This document shows positions 18,945 to 26,773 of a stretch of DNA of 64,000 nucleotides, one piece after another; the stretch's first letter is position 1; each line of letters starts with the position of its first letter. The stretch is from Actinospineispora spinosispora DSM 44797 (lineage in GTDB: Bacteria; Actinomycetota; Actinomycetes; Mycobacteriales; Pseudonocardiaceae): NCBI RefSeq assembly GCF_000429025.1, contig NZ_KE386833.1, positions 820,582-884,581 of the forward strand. Direction: 5' to 3'. The position numbers and the translations under genes were made by a program. The notes beneath the pieces were generated by a model that did no database searches, was not told where the DNA came from, and saw only the letters and a program-made list of their open reading frames with translations.

Positions 18945-20567
18945 GTGAGCGATGAGCGGGACGACACGCTGCGGGACTACCGCGGCAAGCGGGACTTCTC
19001 GGTCACGCCGGAACCCTCGGGTGACGGGCCCGCCCCGAGCGCGGGCGGCGCCAGGGGTGACGGGCGGTTCGTGGTGCAGCGGCATCGGGCCCGACGCCGG
19101 CACTACGACCTGAGGTTGGAGGTGGGTGGTGTGCTGGCGAGCTGGGCGGTGCCCAAGGGGCCGACCCTCGACGCCGGGAGGCGCCGGCTCGCCGTGCGGG
19201 TGGAGGACCACCCACTGGACTACGTCGACTTCGAAGGTGTCATCGCGCACGGTGAGTACGGCGGCGGAGATGTCATCGTGTGGGACCGGGGGACCTGGGC
19301 GGCCGCGGCGGGAACCGGCGACCCCGAGTCGGCCATCGCGGCCGGCGAGCTGCATTTCGACGTGGTGGGGGAGAAGCTGGCCGGCCGCTTCGTGCTGGTG
19401 CGCCGAGGGAAGGACCCTTCCGACAACCGGTCCTGGTTCCTGGTCCACGAACACGACGAGTACGCCCGCGAGGGCTGGGACCCGGAAGACTCGCCGCGCT
19501 CGGTCAAGACCGGCCGCACGAATGACGAGGTGGCCGCATCGCCGGAGGCGCGGTGGACCGACGGCGGCGAGAGGCACTTGAAAGTCTCCCCGGCGGAACC
19601 CGCCACCGCCGCGAGCTGGACGGCTCCGAGTCACGAGGAGCTCGCGGCCCTGGACGGGCTGGGGGACAAGGGGGACTGGGAGATCGACGGCCGTGAGGTA
19701 CGGCTGACGAACCTGGACAAGGTGCTGTTCCCCGCTGTCGACGAGCAGCCGCCGGTGACCAAGCGCGACCTGATCCGCTACTACGCCCAGGTCGGACCGG
19801 TGCTCCTGCCGTACCTCGCCGACCGGCCGAGCAACCTGCACCGGTTTCCCGACGGGATCGAGCGACCCGGCTTCTGGCAGAAGGAGCTTCCCGCCCATGC
19901 GCCGCGCTGGCTGACCCGGTGGCACGACACGGAGGCCGAGCCGGACAGGACCCAGAACTACGCCGTCCTGGACAGCGTCGCCTCGCTGGTGTGGATGGCC
20001 AACTACGGCGCGATCGAGCTGCATCCCTGGACCTCGGCTCGGCGGGACGTGCACGAGCCCACCTGGGCATTGATCGACATCGATCCCGGGACGTCGACCA
20101 CCTTCGACGAGATCGTCGTGCTCGCCAAGCTGTATCGCACGGCGCTGGAACACCTCGACCTGGTGGCGATGCCCAAGGTGACCGGGCAGCGCGGCATTCA
20201 GGTGTGGGTTCCGATCAGCTCCGGCTACACGTTCGGCGACACGCGCCACTGGGTGGAGCGGGTGTCCCGAGCCGTCGGTCGGATCGTGCCCGACCTGATC
20301 AGCTGGGAATGGCACCGGGAACGACGCAATGGCCGGGCTCGGCTGGACTACACACAGAACGCCGTCAACCGGACCCTCGTCGCACCGTTCAGCGTCCGGC
20401 CCGCGCCCGGCGCACCGGTCTCCATGCCGATCGAATGGGACGAGCTGGACGACCCCGGCCTCCGCCCGGACCGGTGGAGCATCAGGACCGCGCCCGACTG
20501 CGCCACCGGCGCGGGAGCGGCGGCGTACTCGTTGATCGGGCGGCCCCAGCGGCTTCCGGATCTGTGA
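18945..20567 (+). CDS. LigD-like protein with phosphoesterase and polymerase domains, no ligase domain
   Basis: A 540-residue protein. The N-terminal 3'-phosphoesterase domain (about 40-190) has His47, His53-Tyr-Asp55-x-Arg57 and His89, matching the catalytic set of LigD phosphoesterase modules. The C-terminal archaeo-eukaryotic primase-type polymerase domain (about 250-540) has the metal-binding pair Asp379/Asp381 in LIDIDPG. At the usual KGLH position the sequence reads RGIQ (Gln420). No ATP-dependent ligase domain (KxDG) is present. It would trim and fill DNA ends in non-homologous end joining with a separate ligase and Ku. Domain order is reversed relative to M. tuberculosis LigD. Confidence 0.88.
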   Translation: MSDERDDTLRDYRGKRDFSVTPEPSGDGPAPSAGGARGDGRFVVQRHRARRRHYDLRLEVGGVLASWAVPKGPTLDAGRRRLAVRVEDHPLDYVDFEGVIAHGEYGGGDVIVWDRGTWAAAAGTGDPESAIAAGELHFDVVGEKLAGRFVLVRRGKDPSDNRSWFLVHEHDEYAREGWDPEDSPRSVKTGRTNDEVAASPEARWTDGGERHLKVSPAEPATAASWTAPSHEELAALDGLGDKGDWEIDGREVRLTNLDKVLFPAVDEQPPVTKRDLIRYYAQVGPVLLPYLADRPSNLHRFPDGIERPGFWQKELPAHAPRWLTRWHDTEAEPDRTQNYAVLDSVASLVWMANYGAIELHPWTSARRDVHEPTWALIDIDPGTSTTFDEIVVLAKLYRTALEHLDLVAMPKVTGQRGIQVWVPISSGYTFGDTRHWVERVSRAVGRIVPDLISWEWHRERRNGRARLDYTQNAVNRTLVAPFSVRPAPGAPVSMPIEWDELDDPGLRPDRWSIRTAPDCATGAGAAAYSLIGRPQRLPDL

Positions 20568-20611
20568 CCCCGTTCGCGTCGGGCGAAGCACCGACGCCGA
20601 GAGGAGTGGAC

Positions 20612-20818
20612 ATGTCGGAGTTTCCCCAGGGGACGAAGGTGCGGTGGCGAAGCCACGGCGGGTGGGCCGAGGGTGAGGTGCTGAAAATGATCACCTCGGA
20701 TACCGAAGCGGCGGGACGGACGGTCCGGGCCTCGGCGGAGGAGCCTCAGTATCTGGTCCGCAGCGACAAGAGCGGCGGTGAGGCGGTGCACAAGCCCGAG
20801 GTGCTCGAGAAGCGATGA
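20612..20818 (+). CDS. DUF2945 small protein
   Basis: A 68-residue protein starting at the ATG at 20612 with GAGGAG five bases upstream. The pattern KVRWRSHGGWAEGEVLK, EEPQYLVRSDKSGGEAVHKPEVL is the DUF2945 (hypervirulence-associated TUDOR-like) family, often linked to stress or DNA-repair genes. It follows the LigD-like gene by 44 bases and is likely cotranscribed. Function is unknown. Confidence 0.82.
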   Translation: MSEFPQGTKVRWRSHGGWAEGEVLKMITSDTEAAGRTVRASAEEPQYLVRSDKSGGEAVHKPEVLEKR

Positions 20819-20856
20819 CCCGCACAGGCTCACCGATGTTGCATCGGTTGTGCATC

Positions 20857-20880
20857 GTTTAGCCGGTTCGAGGTGGGGTA
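20857..20880 (+). promoter_or_regulatory. SigF/SigB-type promoter
   Basis: GTTT at 20857-20860, then 15 bases, then GGGTA at 20876-20880, followed by GC. This fits the actinobacterial general-stress promoter consensus. It lies 82 bases before the SRPBCC gene, in a short gap with no gene. Confidence 0.6.
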
Positions 20881-20962
20881 GCGCTGGAGTGTCCGAATCA
20901 GCGCTCGTGACCGGGGGACGGCGTCCGTCGGTCACGGGTGAGCCAAGCAGTGGGAGGTGCAC

Positions 20963-21421
20963 ATGTCGTCAGTGATCGAGACGATCGATGTCAACGTACC
21001 GGTCTCGAGGGTGTACAACCAGTGGACCCAGTTCGAGTCGTTCTCGCAGTTCATGGACGGGGTCGAGCGCATCGACCAGACAGATGACACGCATAGTCAC
21101 TGGGTCACCAACCTCGGTGGGGTGCATCGGGAGTTCGACACCCGTATCACTGAGCAGACGCCGGACGAGCGGGTGGCGTGGACGAGCACCGACGGCACCA
21201 GCCACGCCGGGGTGGTCACCTTCCACCGGATCGATGAGGCGACCACGCGGGTCACCGCGCAGATCGACTGGCAGCCCGAGGGTGTGGCCGAGAAGGTCGG
21301 TGCGCTGGTCGGAGCGGACGACCGGCAGGTCAAGAAGGACCTCTCCCGGTTCAAGGAGTTCATCGAGGCACGCGGCACGGAGAGCGGTGCCTGGCGAGGC
21401 GACGTGGAGGCCGGGTCCTGA
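20963..21421 (+). CDS. SRPBCC (START-like) family protein
   Basis: A 152-residue protein of the polyketide cyclase/dehydrase (SRPBCC) group that binds small hydrophobic ligands in a helix-grip fold. IDVNVPVSRVYNQWTQFESF at the N-terminus and the regular beta pattern through THSHWVTNLGG and RVAWTSTDGTSHAGVVTFH are typical of actinobacterial members with stress-linked expression. The ATG at 20963 is used, with GGGAGG about five bases upstream; an in-frame GTG two codons earlier is less likely. A stress promoter precedes it. Confidence 0.85.
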   Translation: MSSVIETIDVNVPVSRVYNQWTQFESFSQFMDGVERIDQTDDTHSHWVTNLGGVHREFDTRITEQTPDERVAWTSTDGTSHAGVVTFHRIDEATTRVTAQIDWQPEGVAEKVGALVGADDRQVKKDLSRFKEFIEARGTESGAWRGDVEAGS

Positions 21422-21579
21422 CCGGTTCCTGAACCACGTTCCGCCCCGACCGAGGGCGGAGCGGCGTGCCCGGGGCGCGGCGACGACGTCGCGCCCCGGG
21501 GTCCCGCTGGGGAAGCAGGTCTGTACGGCGACGGGGTCGGCGTCGACGCCGGTCGACACACACGATGAGGGATGGCCCG

Positions 21580-22011
21580 ATGGAATCGGTAGACACGCAA
21601 CATTCCCGCCCCGACGGGGCCGGCGACGAGCTCGTCAAGGCCAACGGCAAGTTCGCCGAGGCTCTGACGGCCGTCGAGCGGGCCCGAGGGGCCCTCTACG
21701 ACGTTCACCGGTTGATCGGTGACGCCGACGAGATGCTCGACGACGTCGTTCACGGGCTGCGGGAGAGCGGTCACCCCGACCTCGCCGACACGGTACGCGA
21801 CGAGCTGCTCGGCCGGAACGTGCTCGCCGGCCGCTGGACGTTCCAGCTCGTCGAGGAGTTCGACTCCGGCTACTACGCCGCCTTCCGAGGGCTGGAGGAA
21901 ACCGTCCGGAACCAGACGATGGACGGACGACGCCACGTGTTCGAGGCCGAGATGAAACAGAGCCGCCGTACGGCCGGCCGGCCGGGCCATGAGGCGGCCC
22001 CGCAACGCTGA
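21580..22011 (+). CDS. Hypothetical protein, 143 residues
   Basis: Not recognised. From the ATG at 21580 (GAGGG seven bases upstream) it is a charged, helical, soluble protein with KANGKFAEALTAVERARGALYDVH and a C-terminal basic tail. An earlier in-frame ATG at 21565 has no ribosome site. Position between an SRPBCC gene and a small membrane protein gene in a stress-promoter neighbourhood suggests a stress-related role, but this is inference from neighbours only. Confidence 0.65.
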   Translation: MESVDTQHSRPDGAGDELVKANGKFAEALTAVERARGALYDVHRLIGDADEMLDDVVHGLRESGHPDLADTVRDELLGRNVLAGRWTFQLVEEFDSGYYAAFRGLEETVRNQTMDGRRHVFEAEMKQSRRTAGRPGHEAAPQR

Positions 22012-22046
22012 ACCCTCGGGATGCGGTGGCTCGGACGGCGCCGGAG

Positions 22047-22070
22047 GTTGAGCGCCCGATATCGGGGTAA
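22047..22070 (+). promoter_or_regulatory. SigF/SigB-type promoter
   Basis: GTTG at 22047-22050 and GGGTAA at 22065-22070 are 14 bases apart, resembling the stress promoter at 20857. It is 113 bases upstream of the small membrane protein gene. Confidence 0.5.
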
Positions 22071-22182
22071 GCGGACAGAGCGAGTCACCACCCCGTGCCG
22101 CATACGAGTGGCGCGGGTGAAGGCGGGGGCGTCGTTCTCGACTGAACCAGAGGGGGCGTACGGGGGCGATGAGGGAGTTGTC

Positions 22183-22338
22183 ATGGGTCTGATCGTCGGT
22201 CTGCTTGTGTTGTGGCTTGTTCTCGCGGTGGTGGGTTTCGTAGTGAAGTCGCTGTTGTGGCTGGCGGTGGTGGCGTTGATCCTCTTCGTGGTCACCGGCG
22301 TCTTCGGCGGTGTCCGTCACCGAGGTCGGGTGCGCTGA
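22183..22338 (+). CDS. Small hydrophobic membrane protein, 51 residues
   Basis: Begins at ATG 22183 with GAGGGAG seven bases upstream. Residues 3-24 and 26-41 are two hydrophobic stretches (LIVGLLVLWLVLAVVGFVV and LLWLAVVALILFVVTGVF) followed by a basic tail VRHRGRVR, which should face the cytoplasm. It resembles the short lmo0937-like or YtxH-adjacent stress membrane proteins of Gram-positive bacteria. Likely role in envelope stress, based on its promoter and size only. Confidence 0.7.
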   Translation: MGLIVGLLVLWLVLAVVGFVVKSLLWLAVVALILFVVTGVFGGVRHRGRVR

Positions 22339-22372
22339 TCCGTCGCGGGATCTGCCGTCCCTGAACTCGACG

Positions 22373-22436
22373 TCGCAGAGCTTCATGTCGCGTCGCAGAT
22401 GCTGCAACATCTGCGACGCGACACGACGCTCTGCGA
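22373..22436. repeat. Long palindromic repeat, copy A
   Basis: Arms 22373-22401 and 22408-22436 match at 27 of 29 positions around a 6-base loop. The right arm reads CTGCGACGCGACAC then GACGCTCTGCGAGG. It lies between convergent genes ending at 22338 and 22472, so it could terminate both. Related copies occur at 33459 and 46069, which are not in convergent gaps. Confidence 0.8.
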
Positions 22437-22471
22437 GGAGACACGGAACTGGGCCCCGGCCCCTGTGCGAG

Positions 22472-23500
22472 CTACGACGTGGGCAGGTTGAAGACGTGTT
22501 CGGCGTTGCGGTGGCTGATCGCCGCGCGCTGTCCGGCGTCGAGTTCCGCCCCGGCGAGGAACTCGGCCGCGGCGACACCGTCCTCGTAGGGGTAGTCGAC
22601 CGCGAACAGGATCCGTTCGGCACCGACCTTGGCGAGGCAGTAGGCGAGGGTGTCCCGGTCGAACATCCCGCTGGTGGTGATCCAGATGTTGCTGGCGAAG
22701 TACTCGCTGGGTGCACGGTCGAGCTGGACCATGCCCAGCACGTCACGCGCCCAGGCGTAGCTCTTGGCGTACAGGTTGTCGATGCGCCACAGCCAGTACG
22801 GGATGCCCTCGCCGAGATGACCAAGGACCAGACGCAGGTCCGGGTGCCTGTCGAACACCCCGCCGAGGATCAGCCGCATCGCGTGCGTCGACGCTTCGGC
22901 CTGGAACCCCCAGATGGCCTGCTGAAGCCCGTAGGGGTCGTAGGGCGCGAGCATCCGAGGGCTCGGCATGCGGGGGTGCAGGTACAGCGTGCTCCCGGTC
23001 TCCTCCAGCGCGGCCAGGATCGGTTCGTACTCGGGCTCGTCCAGGTAGCGGCCGCCGGTGTGGGAGCTGATCAGGACTCCATTGAACCCGAGGGTCCGTG
23101 CGGTGCGGCGAACCTCCTCGGCCGCCGCCTCGGGATCCTGGGGCGCGACGGCGGCGAGTGCCGCGAACAGGGTCGGGTCGGCGGCCACGATGTCGGCGAG
23201 TGCGTCGTTCATGTCCCGCGCGAGCGATGTCGCGGCCGCGCTGTCGGACCACAGCTGGACTCCTGGCGGGTTCAGGCTGAGAACCGAGACGTCGATGCCC
23301 GCTCTGTCCATCTCGTCGAGCCTGGTCGGCACATCGGTCAGCCGACGACTGATGTAGTCGTTGGTGATGAAATTGCGCGTGTAGATCCGTTCGGCATTCT
23401 CACCGGAGAACGCCGACAGTTCCGCCGTCCGCTCCCAGAACCGGGCGGTGGCGAAGTGTTCCTCGACCGCGATGATGCGGTCGCTCGCGGTATCCGGCAT
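22472..23500 (-). CDS. Amidohydrolase family 2 (decarboxylase-like)
   Basis: A 342-residue TIM-barrel protein of the Amidohydro_2 group, which includes gamma-resorcylate and ACMS decarboxylases. Metal-binding candidates are Glu14/His15 in VEEHF near the N-terminus, a His in LYLHPRMPSPR, His in LVLGHLGEGIPYW and Asp in LFAVDYPYED. It lacks the canonical DxHxH start, having EEHF as in gamma-resorcylate-type members. An aromatic or unsaturated acid is the probable substrate. The gene is divergent from an XRE regulator that may control it. Confidence 0.82.
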   Translation of the reverse strand: MPDTASDRIIAVEEHFATARFWERTAELSAFSGENAERIYTRNFITNDYISRRLTDVPTRLDEMDRAGIDVSVLSLNPPGVQLWSDSAAATSLARDMNDALADIVAADPTLFAALAAVAPQDPEAAAEEVRRTARTLGFNGVLISSHTGGRYLDEPEYEPILAALEETGSTLYLHPRMPSPRMLAPYDPYGLQQAIWGFQAEASTHAMRLILGGVFDRHPDLRLVLGHLGEGIPYWLWRIDNLYAKSYAWARDVLGMVQLDRAPSEYFASNIWITTSGMFDRDTLAYCLAKVGAERILFAVDYPYEDGVAAAEFLAGAELDAGQRAAISHRNAEHVFNLPTS

Positions 23501-23619
23501 TGCACGCCCCTTCGACGGTGGACCGACTCTCCGTCGGACGCTATGACCGCACCGGATGCGCGTGCTGCCCCTTGCTCTTCCTAGGAACGCCAGGGGCACC
23601 CTCCAATAGGCTCGTGGAC

Positions 23620-24456
23620 ATGGGCCGGAAGAACCTGCTGGGGGAGTACCTGCGTGCGTGCCGCGCACGGGTCTCGCCCGCCGATATCGGGTTCGAGGGG
23701 GTCGGTCCGCGCCGGGTGTCCGGGCTTCGCCGCGAGGAGGTCGCGCAGCTGGCCGGGATCAGCGCGAACTACTACCTGCGGCTGGAACAGGGGCGCGATC
23801 GCCACCCGTCGGAACAGGTGCTGTCGGCCCTGGCGCGGGCACTGCGGCTGGACGCTACCGAGACGGCGCACCTGTCGGCTCTGGGCGGGTCGACGGCGGG
23901 ACCGGTCGAGAGTGGCCGGCTCGTGACCGTGCCGGCCAGCGTCGACCTGCTTCTGCGGGCGCTGGAGCTGCCGGCCTTCGTACAGGACAGCCACTTCGAC
24001 GTCGTGTCGTCCAATGCCATGGCCAGGGCGCTGTCACCGACGCTGCGTCCCGGCCGGAACCGGATGTTGTCGGTGTTCCTCGACCCGGACGAGCGCGCGC
24101 TGTTCCTTGACTGGAGGCCGAGTGCCGCCTACCTCGTGGCGTCCTTTCGTGCCTCGGTCGCCGGTCAGGCCGATGACGGGCGCACGACCGAGCTGGTGAG
24201 TGAGCTCTCGGCGGGTGACGCCTACTTCCGTGAGCTGTGGGACGGCCACACGGTCGTGAGCCGGGTGGACCGGCCACCGGTCCGGTTCGACCATCCTCGG
24301 GTCGGTGTCATCACCTTGACCAGGGACAACCTCGCGGTCGACGGACCCGACGGGCTGCGGTTGATGATCTATCACGCCGGACTGCGGCGGGACGACGTCG
24401 ACAAGCTGGCCCAGCTCAGGGACACGGTCACGTTCGAACCGAGCGACGGCACCTGA
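23620..24456 (+). CDS. XRE-family regulator with MmyB-like ligand domain
   Basis: A 278-residue regulator. The HTH spans about 35-60 (SGLRREEVAQLAGISANYY, then LRLEQGRDRHPS). The remaining 200 residues form the MmyB-like PAS-type domain (QDSHFDVVSSNAMARALSP, RAL FLDWR-like, FDHPRVGVITL, LMIYHAG). Such proteins usually regulate an adjacent oxidoreductase or hydrolase gene, here the divergent amidohydrolase 120 bases away. It is one of three paralogues within 10 kb. Its stop codon lies inside a perfect palindrome shared with the next gene. Confidence 0.87.
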   Translation: MGRKNLLGEYLRACRARVSPADIGFEGVGPRRVSGLRREEVAQLAGISANYYLRLEQGRDRHPSEQVLSALARALRLDATETAHLSALGGSTAGPVESGRLVTVPASVDLLLRALELPAFVQDSHFDVVSSNAMARALSPTLRPGRNRMLSVFLDPDERALFLDWRPSAAYLVASFRASVAGQADDGRTTELVSELSAGDAYFRELWDGHTVVSRVDRPPVRFDHPRVGVITLTRDNLAVDGPDGLRLMIYHAGLRRDDVDKLAQLRDTVTFEPSDGT

Positions 24457-24471
24457 CCGGGGTCAGGTGCC
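24448..24471. terminator. Bidirectional terminator containing both stop codons
   Basis: GGCACCTGACC (24448-24458) and GGTCAGGTGCC (24461-24471) are perfect reverse complements around GG. The plus-strand stop (24454-24456) lies in the left arm and the minus-strand stop (24463-24465) in the right arm of the convergent pair. It is compact and GC-rich, as in many actinobacterial terminators without U-tracts. Confidence 0.65.
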
Positions 24472-25101
24472 CGTGCGGCGCGCGAACAGGATCGCGCCCG
24501 GCCGGTCGGTGGCCATGTTGAACTCCCACTGCGACTCGACCGTGAACCCGGCGTCCCGCAGCCAGTCCGCCATGCGCTCGGGCCTGCGCCGGTGGCCGTG
24601 GACCGTCGGATCGTCGCTGTCCATCGCCGGTGACGGGTCGCCGACGTGGAAGCCGACCTGCAACAGCCCGCCAGGGCGCAACACGCGGTGGAACTGGCCC
24701 AGCACGGTTGCCATCGCGCCGTCCGGGATGTGGATCAGTGACCACCAGGCGATCAGCCCGGCCACCGAGGCGGCGGGGACGTCCAGGTCGGTCATGGAGC
24801 CGACCTCGAACCGAGGGCCGGGGTGGTCGGATCGGGCCACCGCGATCATCTCCGGTGACAGATCGATGCCGAAGGCGTCGACACCGAGGCCGTGCAGGTG
24901 GGCGGTGACGTGCCCGGGACCGCAGCCGATGTCCGCCACCGCGCCGCCCCCCTCGGCCAGGACCTGGTCGGCGAACAGACCCAGGGCCGCGTTGAGGTGG
25001 GGGTGGCGCCCGCCCAGGATGTCTCGCACCACATCGGCGTAGCCGGCCGCGTCGGCGTCGTAGGTGTGTCGGGTGTCGGCCAGCCAGTCGTCCGCGCTCA
25101 T
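24463..25101 (-). CDS. Class I SAM-dependent methyltransferase
   Basis: A 212-residue Methyltransf_11/25-type protein. The SAM motif I is VADIGCGPGHVTAHL, the acidic loop is GIDLSPEMIAVAR, and WWSLIHIPD and RVLRPGGLLQVGFH are motifs III and IV-like. Substrate unknown. It ends inside the shared terminator and begins 46 bases after the end of the CoA-transferase gene on the same strand, so cotranscription is possible. Confidence 0.87.
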   Translation of the reverse strand: MSADDWLADTRHTYDADAAGYADVVRDILGGRHPHLNAALGLFADQVLAEGGGAVADIGCGPGHVTAHLHGLGVDAFGIDLSPEMIAVARSDHPGPRFEVGSMTDLDVPAASVAGLIAWWSLIHIPDGAMATVLGQFHRVLRPGGLLQVGFHVGDPSPAMDSDDPTVHGHRRRPERMADWLRDAGFTVESQWEFNMATDRPGAILFARRTGT

Positions 25102-25147
25102 GGCGGCACGCTAATCCACCGTCCCGGCATCCTGTTCGGCCCGACCG

Positions 25148-26590
25148 TCAGCGTGGCAGCCACTCGGCGGCGGAGCTGCCCAACCGGGGAGTCGTGTGCG
25201 CCCACCTCGGCGGTGTCCGCGACATCCGGATTACCGGGCCCAGGCTCTTCAGGTCGCCGTAGGCGGTGTCGTCGTCGGTGACCGCGTAGCGCTCGAACTC
25301 CGCGGCGGACAGCCGGTCGGGGGCGTCGGCGAAGCCGTCGACGAGCCCCTGGCGCTGGATCAGCATCGCCGACTGGCACAGCGACACCTCGACGTGGTAG
25401 CTGCCACCCTCTTGTGCTCGCCGGGCGAGCGCGACCATCGCCCCGAACCCACCGAGGAACCCGGTGAGGAAGTCGAGCAGGTACACCGGCGTGAGCGCCG
25501 GCCGACCGGCGCCGGTCTCGCGGCCCTGGATGTCGCAGATGCCGCTGACCGCCTGGGCGACCTGATCCCATCCGGCGCGGTCGGCGAACGGCCCGCCGGA
25601 GCCGAAGCAGTTGACGCTCACGTAGACCAGGCCGGGGCGGGCCGAGGCGAGCTGGTCGGGCCCGAACCCGTGCGCCGCCAGGCGGTTCGGACGGTAGCCC
25701 TGGATGAACACGTCCGCGCCCGCCGCGAGCTCGCGCAGCCGCGCGGCCTGGTCGGGCCGGGTGTAGTCGAGGTAGGTGCTGCATTTGCCGTGACCGGTGT
25801 CCCGCACGAACGGGGCCACCTGGGGGAGCTGGGGCGCGGTGACGGCCAGTACGTCGGCGCCGTGCTCGGCCACGCTGAGGGCGGCCGTTGGCCCGGCGAG
25901 GATACGGGTGAGGTCGAGGACGCGGACCCCGGACAGCGGGTCGGTCGCGTCACCGTGCAGCGTCTCGGGGGCGCTCTGCCCGATCTTGGTGATCTCCACG
26001 ACCGGGCGGGCCGCGAGGTGGGCGCCGTGCGGGTGCTCCAGCCATTCGTCCGCACCGCGGACCACGCCCCCGCACGCGTTCACCTCGGCGATCGCGTCCT
26101 CCAGGTCCTGTGCCTTCCAAGTCCGTACGGCGGCGGCGACCGAATCCGGGGTGGCCTCACAGCGCAGGACGTCCAGTACGCGACGCTCGAGGTGCGGCAG
26201 GTTGAAATGCGGCAGGAACCACCGGTCGTCGGCGGTCGGCCACGGCTGGGTCAGCGCGACCATGTGCTCGACGTCGGGGGAGATCGGCGCGGGATGGTAC
26301 TCGCCGTCCGGGCCGCGTACGAGCGTCATGTCCTCACCGCCGAGGGCGGTGGCGGCCGCGGCGCGGACGTCGATCCGGATGCGCTGTCGCTGCCCGGTCC
26401 GCAGCTCCCACAGGTCGTTCGCCGCGACGGCGCGAGCGGCCAGCGCGTCGGCCAGGGCCCCGCCGATGCGCAGCGGAGACGTGAACAGCGGGTCCGCCCC
26501 GCTGATCGTGACCTCTCCGTCGACCGGTAGCGGCCCGCCACGCACCGCCATCAGTTCGTCGAATGCGGATGGTGCGTTGTCAGTTCCCAT
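25148..26590 (-). CDS. Family III (CaiB/BaiF) CoA-transferase with permuted domain order
   Basis: A 480-residue protein. The motif that normally starts CaiB proteins, LSGVRVLDLTRILAGP, appears only at about residue 218. The first 200 residues instead resemble part of the N-lobe followed by the small C-lobe (RWFLPHFNLPHLERRV, GGVVRGADEWLEHPHGAHL). The second half carries NPxR-like PNRLAAHGFGPDQL, RAGWDQVAQAVSG and the catalytic Asp in LLDFLTGFLGG. This duplicated/permuted layout occurs in some actinobacterial CoA-transferases. It would move CoA between carboxylic acids; the acid is unknown. Confidence 0.82.
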   Translation of the reverse strand: MGTDNAPSAFDELMAVRGGPLPVDGEVTISGADPLFTSPLRIGGALADALAARAVAANDLWELRTGQRQRIRIDVRAAAATALGGEDMTLVRGPDGEYHPAPISPDVEHMVALTQPWPTADDRWFLPHFNLPHLERRVLDVLRCEATPDSVAAAVRTWKAQDLEDAIAEVNACGGVVRGADEWLEHPHGAHLAARPVVEITKIGQSAPETLHGDATDPLSGVRVLDLTRILAGPTAALSVAEHGADVLAVTAPQLPQVAPFVRDTGHGKCSTYLDYTRPDQAARLRELAAGADVFIQGYRPNRLAAHGFGPDQLASARPGLVYVSVNCFGSGGPFADRAGWDQVAQAVSGICDIQGRETGAGRPALTPVYLLDFLTGFLGGFGAMVALARRAQEGGSYHVEVSLCQSAMLIQRQGLVDGFADAPDRLSAAEFERYAVTDDDTAYGDLKSLGPVIRMSRTPPRWAHTTPRLGSSAAEWLPR

Positions 26591-26659
26591 GTCCTTTTCT
26601 CCTCGAATAAAGCGGGACAGGTGAGAGCGTGCAATTTATGTCGCTGCTTTGCTTCTCGC

Positions 26660-26720
26660 CGAAAGTATTGGCCTCTTGTTCCACGTTAAGGAAGGCGAAT
26701 CAATTCGTGAAATACTTTCG
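26660..26720. repeat. Spaced inverted repeat in AT-rich upstream region
   Basis: CGAAAGTATT (26660-26669) and AATACTTTCG (26711-26720) are perfect reverse complements separated by 41 bases. The 26591-26773 gap is visibly AT-richer than its surroundings and is the presumed promoter of the CoA-transferase gene. The pair could be two operator halves for the upstream XRE regulator or a long-loop hairpin. Confidence 0.4.
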
Positions 26721-26773
26721 CCGATGCATTGATGCGCCTCACGTATAGATGCTGGGAGTCCCGCTGCCTCGGA

